NCBI GenBank assembly: GCA_002083405.1
Contig: LVWT01000017.1
Span: 1-64,000, forward strand
Direction: 5' to 3'
Source of the DNA: Nitrospira sp. SG-bin2
Lineage (GTDB): Bacteria > Nitrospirota > Nitrospiria > Nitrospirales > Nitrospiraceae
Length of the DNA stretch: 64,000 nucleotides
Shown one piece after another: positions 60,819-64,000 of the stretch. The notes under the pieces were generated by a model. The model searched no databases. It was not told the DNA's origin and saw nothing but the letters and a program-made list of their open reading frames with translations. Both the position numbers and the translations under genes were made by a program. The first letter of the stretch is position 1, and each line of letters begins with the position of its first letter.

Positions 60819-60834
60819 AGCATTTCTTAAGCCA
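60819..60834 (-). promoter_or_regulatory. candidate sigma-54 (-24/-12) promoter
   Basis: On the minus strand TGGC-TTAAGAAA-TGCT has the GG-N10-GC spacing and good -24 (TGGC) and -12 (TGCT) halves. It points to the micropeptide run and lies 200 bases downstream of the sigma-54 activator gene. Confidence 0.4.
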
Positions 60835-61041
60835 GACACAATCCACATCTAACTCGTGGGATTTTCAGGACTTACGTAGAAGGACGTGTTGTTTGGCGAT
60901 TCGCACTTGAATCAGAACGGATTCCAAGCTGGATCGAGTTAGATGCAGGTCAATGGGGCAAGCAGGGTTGATATGGTCTGTAGCTGTTCTCAGAGACCGA
61001 GCGACGAGGCGAAAACATTGTCAGAAGCGCCGCCTACCCCT

Positions 61042-62493
61042 TCAGCCAGGGGAAGTCGCAGGCGGTCTGCCTGAAATCTGCTTCTGCCGGAGGAGTTTGG
61101 TGAAGTAGGTCCGTTGCAGACCGAGTTCCGCTGCCGCCTTTGTCTGATTCCACCCGTTCCGACGTAAGGCCGCCTCAATGAGATTCTGACTGTACGCGTC
61201 CATACTCTTGTGATACGAGCGAGATAATATGTCAGGCATTGGTTCTGGATTCACTGGGGGAGTGGAGGCTGCTGACGTTGTTGCGGCAGTCAATGAGAGG
61301 TGTTTCAGTCCGATCGTGTCATCAGGGCATAAAATGAGCGCACGAGTGAGCACATTTTCCAATTCACGCACGTTGCCAGGCCAGGGGTATCGTTGCAGAG
61401 CCTGAAATGCCTCGTCGCTGAGCGTCAAGCGCCTAGACAGGCCCATGTTGCTGGGCCGATTGAAGAAACGGTCGACGAGCGTGGAAAGATCCTCCATCCG
61501 TTCACGCAGCGGGGGCAGGGCGATGGTAATCACGGCAAGGCGAAAGTATAAGTCTTTGCGGAAGGTTCCCTGAAGAATCGCCTGCGTCAGATCTTTATTC
61601 GTGGCTGCGATAAAACGCACGTTCGTCCGTACTTCTTGGGTTCCGCCGACACGGTAGAATTTCTGATCTTGCAGGACTCGCAACAGATGGCTTTGCATGG
61701 TGAGCGGCATGTCGCCGATCTCATCAAGAAAGAGCGTCCCTCCATCCGCGATCTCAATTTTTCCGGGCTCCCGCTTGACGGCTCCGGTGAACGCGCCCTT
61801 CTCGTGGCCAAACAGCTCATTCTCCAATAGGTTGTCAGGAAAGGCGGCGCAATTCACGGCAATAAATGGTTTTGTGGAACGTGGACTCCACCGATGAATG
61901 GCACGGGCGACCACCTCCTTCCCCGTCCCTGTTTCGCCGAGCAACAATACCGTCACGGAGGAGGAGGCTGCCTGTTTGGCCATAGTCAGTTGTTCGTCCA
62001 TCTGCCTGCTGGTCGAGACGATCGGTTCGAACTGATTATCGACTTCCTTGCGGAGCGTATCGACGTGACGGTGGAGGGCGACGGTGGCCAAGGCCTTGTT
62101 GATGACGACGGTAAGGTGGTCCGCGGTAAACGGCTTCGGCACAAAATCAAAGGCACCGAGTTGCATGGCCTCCACGGCACGCTCAATAGTTCCGTAGGCG
62201 GTGAGGATGACGAAAATCGGGGTGGTATACGTTCCCGGTGGCTGGAGCGTCTCCTCGTCCAGGGAGTGGTTCTGGGTAACGGTGCCACGGACTTGCCTGA
62301 GCAGGTCCAGCCCGGAGAGGAGTGGCAGCTCCAAGTCCAGCAGGACAAGATCAGGCTCCTCTTCCTGGATGACGCGAAGCGCCTCCTTTCCGTCCATTGC
62401 GGTCAACGGGTCGTGTCCCATAAAGCTGATACGATTCTGCAAGCTGAGTCGAATATCAGGGTCGTCGTCGACGATAAGGATTTTCGCTCGCAT
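61042..62493 (-). CDS. sigma-54-dependent response regulator (NtrC family)
   Basis: The 483-residue protein has an N-terminal receiver (ILIVDDDPD, phospho-Asp in LVLLDLELP), an AAA+ domain with Walker A GETGTGKE, GAFTGA (sigma-54 contact), Walker B LFLDEIGDMP and an arginine finger region, and a C-terminal Fis-type helix-turn-helix (WNQTKAAAELGLQRTYFTKLL). The receiver has a longer loop than usual near residues 68-90. It is the partner of the upstream kinase; target genes are not certain but the micropeptide promoter is nearby. Confidence 0.95.
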   Translation of the reverse strand: MRAKILIVDDDPDIRLSLQNRISFMGHDPLTAMDGKEALRVIQEEEPDLVLLDLELPLLSGLDLLRQVRGTVTQNHSLDEETLQPPGTYTTPIFVILTAYGTIERAVEAMQLGAFDFVPKPFTADHLTVVINKALATVALHRHVDTLRKEVDNQFEPIVSTSRQMDEQLTMAKQAASSSVTVLLLGETGTGKEVVARAIHRWSPRSTKPFIAVNCAAFPDNLLENELFGHEKGAFTGAVKREPGKIEIADGGTLFLDEIGDMPLTMQSHLLRVLQDQKFYRVGGTQEVRTNVRFIAATNKDLTQAILQGTFRKDLYFRLAVITIALPPLRERMEDLSTLVDRFFNRPSNMGLSRRLTLSDEAFQALQRYPWPGNVRELENVLTRALILCPDDTIGLKHLSLTAATTSAASTPPVNPEPMPDILSRSYHKSMDAYSQNLIEAALRRNGWNQTKAAAELGLQRTYFTKLLRQKQISGRPPATSPG

Positions 62494-62562
62494 CGTAGGC
62501 GTGTCCTTTCTAGACGTGTGCGGTGCTGCTCCGGGCAGTGCCACGTATATCCCACCAAACGC

Positions 62563-64000
62563 TCATGTCATCCGGTCTGAGGCACTGTGCGATCCAACGA
62601 TCGGGAGTGTGAAGTAAAAACGTGACCCGCCTCCGGGTTCACTGTCCACCCAAATGTCTCCGTGATGCATCGTGACGAGTGTCTTTGTGATACAGAGCCC
62701 CAGCTGAGCGCCCTGTGACGCAGGCAGGGCTGACGGTACCCGCGAAAACTCATCAAAAATGCGCAAGCGATGGGCTGGGTCGATCCCACAACCGGTATCG
62801 GCGATACAGGTCCGCACGAACCCTGATGGAGAGATGCAAAACTCGACAGTGACCTGGCCGCCTGGCGGGGTGAATTTAATCGCATTTCCGATGAGGTTCC
62901 ACAGAACTTGTTCTAATTTGTCGCGGTCGCCTTGAACGGGGGGAAGCGACTCGGCCGACGCCACGGCGAGAGACACCTGTTTCTCTGCGGCGACCATCCG
63001 TAAATTGTCAGCCGTGCTCGTTGCGATCTGCTGGATGCAGACTGCCTCCACGCGGAGCTCGACTTTCTTGGTATCAAGGCGCGACCAATCGAGCAATTGC
63101 ACGATGATTCTCCCAAGCCGGGCGACATTGTGCTGAATACGTGCGAGATAAGTATGTTGCAGGTCGGTCAGCGGCCCCGTCACGCCGTCCAGCATATTGT
63201 CCGCAAAGCTTCCGATCACCGCTATCGGAGTCCGCAGTTCATGTGACACGACGGAGAGAAACGTCGACCGACGACGGTCATGCTCCTGAAGTTGTGCGTT
63301 GGCGCGCGACAGCTCTTCGGTCCGTTGCGCAATGCGCTCTTCAAGGTGCTGGGTCAATTCGGCCAGATCCGCGTAGGCCTTGGCATTGTCGATGGCGGCG
63401 GCCACGTGGCCGGCGATTGTGAGCAGGATATGAAGATCATCGTCGGTACAGGGCTGCAGGCCTCGATCGCCGGCCAGGAATCCGAGGATGCTCCCATGGC
63501 TCTGAAGCGGTACGGCGACGAACGACTGCACCCCAGTGCGTTGGGCCAACTCAAGCATCGGCGGGTGCAGGCGTGGAGTGAAGGGTTCAATGTCGTGGAT
63601 CAGTAACGGTTTGCCGTGCAAGAGAAGATCTGCTGTGGCACCGCCGTTGTCCACGACCGGTATGTCGATCCGGCGAACAGCCGCCGCAATTTCAGGCGAA
63701 ACGCCCAGGATTCTGGCTACGGAGGCGCAGTTCCGATCCGGATGGTGAAGGAAGACCGCCATCCGGGAAAATCCGAGGTTATCGATGAACAAAGCGAGGA
63801 CCGTGTCGAGCAGTTGGTCCATGTCGAGCATGTTGGCGCTCGCGATGGCCGCGCTGGCTTGATGCGCCGTCGTCAGCTGCCGGACTTGCCGTCTGATGGT
63901 GTCGAGGTTACTGGTGATTGCCTGATTGCGCTCATGCAGGGACTGAGTCATCACATTGAATGCTCGGGTCAGTTCACCGACTTCGTCGGTCGTGGAGGCC
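62563..64000 (-). CDS. sensor histidine kinase (HAMP-GAF-HisKA-HATPase), N-terminus beyond window
   Basis: The visible part (about 478 residues) begins in a HAMP-like stretch (DEVGELTRAFNVMTQ), so the gene continues past position 64000 on the minus strand, likely with a sensor domain and membrane segments. A GAF domain (about 60-200), a coiled coil, HisKA with SHELRTPIAVIGSF (His autophosphorylation site), and HATPase_c (NLIGNAIKFTPPGG, DTGCGIDP) follow. It is 69 bases upstream of the sigma-54 regulator and is its probable partner. Confidence 0.93.
   Translation of the reverse strand, partial: ASTTDEVGELTRAFNVMTQSLHERNQAITSNLDTIRRQVRQLTTAHQASAAIASANMLDMDQLLDTVLALFIDNLGFSRMAVFLHHPDRNCASVARILGVSPEIAAAVRRIDIPVVDNGGATADLLLHGKPLLIHDIEPFTPRLHPPMLELAQRTGVQSFVAVPLQSHGSILGFLAGDRGLQPCTDDDLHILLTIAGHVAAAIDNAKAYADLAELTQHLEERIAQRTEELSRANAQLQEHDRRRSTFLSVVSHELRTPIAVIGSFADNMLDGVTGPLTDLQHTYLARIQHNVARLGRIIVQLLDWSRLDTKKVELRVEAVCIQQIATSTADNLRMVAAEKQVSLAVASAESLPPVQGDRDKLEQVLWNLIGNAIKFTPPGGQVTVEFCISPSGFVRTCIADTGCGIDPAHRLRIFDEFSRVPSALPASQGAQLGLCITKTLVTMHHGDIWVDSEPGGGSRFYFTLPIVGSHSASDRMT

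Overview
The window is about 64 kb of moderately GC-rich bacterial chromosome. It carries housekeeping, stress and accessory genes, and many intergenic palindromes. Gene content suggests a Gram-negative, cobalamin-using bacterium, most plausibly a Nitrospira-type member of Nitrospirota: RND metal efflux, cobalamin-dependent MetH, GlgC, ClpS, HemW, sulfur-carrier-based sulfur assimilation, HD-GYP and sigma-54 regulators. This is inference from gene content and style of intergenic repeats; no rRNA or other phylogenetic marker was read.

Layout. 1-54: 3'-truncated tRNA-Phe. 0.3-1.6 kb: small membrane protein and outer-membrane barrel. 1.6-5.9 kb (minus): glgC, then a Ski2-like helicase split into two genes in swapped order (RecA2/C-terminal half upstream of the RecA1 half). 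6.4-12.2 kb: tripartite heavy-metal RND efflux system. 12.2-15.4 kb: HEAT-repeat protein, peptide deformylase, ABC exporter. 15.4-17.8 kb: palindromic elements, small zinc-ribbon-like proteins and a first integron-like relic (attI-like sequence, one cassette gene, attC-like palindrome). 17.8-24.3 kb (minus): cupin and secreted proteins, then a sulfur-carrier cluster (ThiS-like, CysK, MoeB-like, ThrC, MoaD-like, NIL, second MoeB-like, JAMM protease).

24.4-28.7 kb is an accessory island: an integron-integrase remnant, a second copy of the attI-like sequence, a PIN toxin module, a YgiT-type zinc finger, attC-like sites, a GIY-YIG protein, a DUF6714-like protein, four copies of a 75-bp palindrome, and a yefM-yoeB module with frameshifted toxin. 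28.9-42 kb: mixed metabolic and membrane genes, including PLD-family protein, FAD monooxygenase, HDOD-GAF protein, a frameshifted metallo-beta-lactamase-fold protein, DsbA-like lipoprotein, ClpS and a Ca2+/H+ exchanger. 42-51.8 kb: HemW, FmdB, the methionine-salvage genes mtnB-mtnD-mtnC, a SUMF1/heme-oxygenase-like pair and small unknowns. 51.9-59.5 kb: metH, HD-GYP regulator, rph, rdgB and tRNA-Pro. 59.5-64 kb (minus): sensor kinase (cut by the window end), sigma-54 activator and a run of tiny membrane-protein genes with strong ribosome binding sites behind a candidate -24/-12 promoter.

Connected themes. Sulfur and methionine metabolism recurs: sulfur carriers with two E1-like enzymes, CysK, ThrC, MetH and mtnBDC. 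The most unusual items are the order-swapped split helicase, the degenerate integron with two attI-like copies and an integrase oriented toward its cassettes, and the micropeptide operon next to the sigma-54 two-component system.
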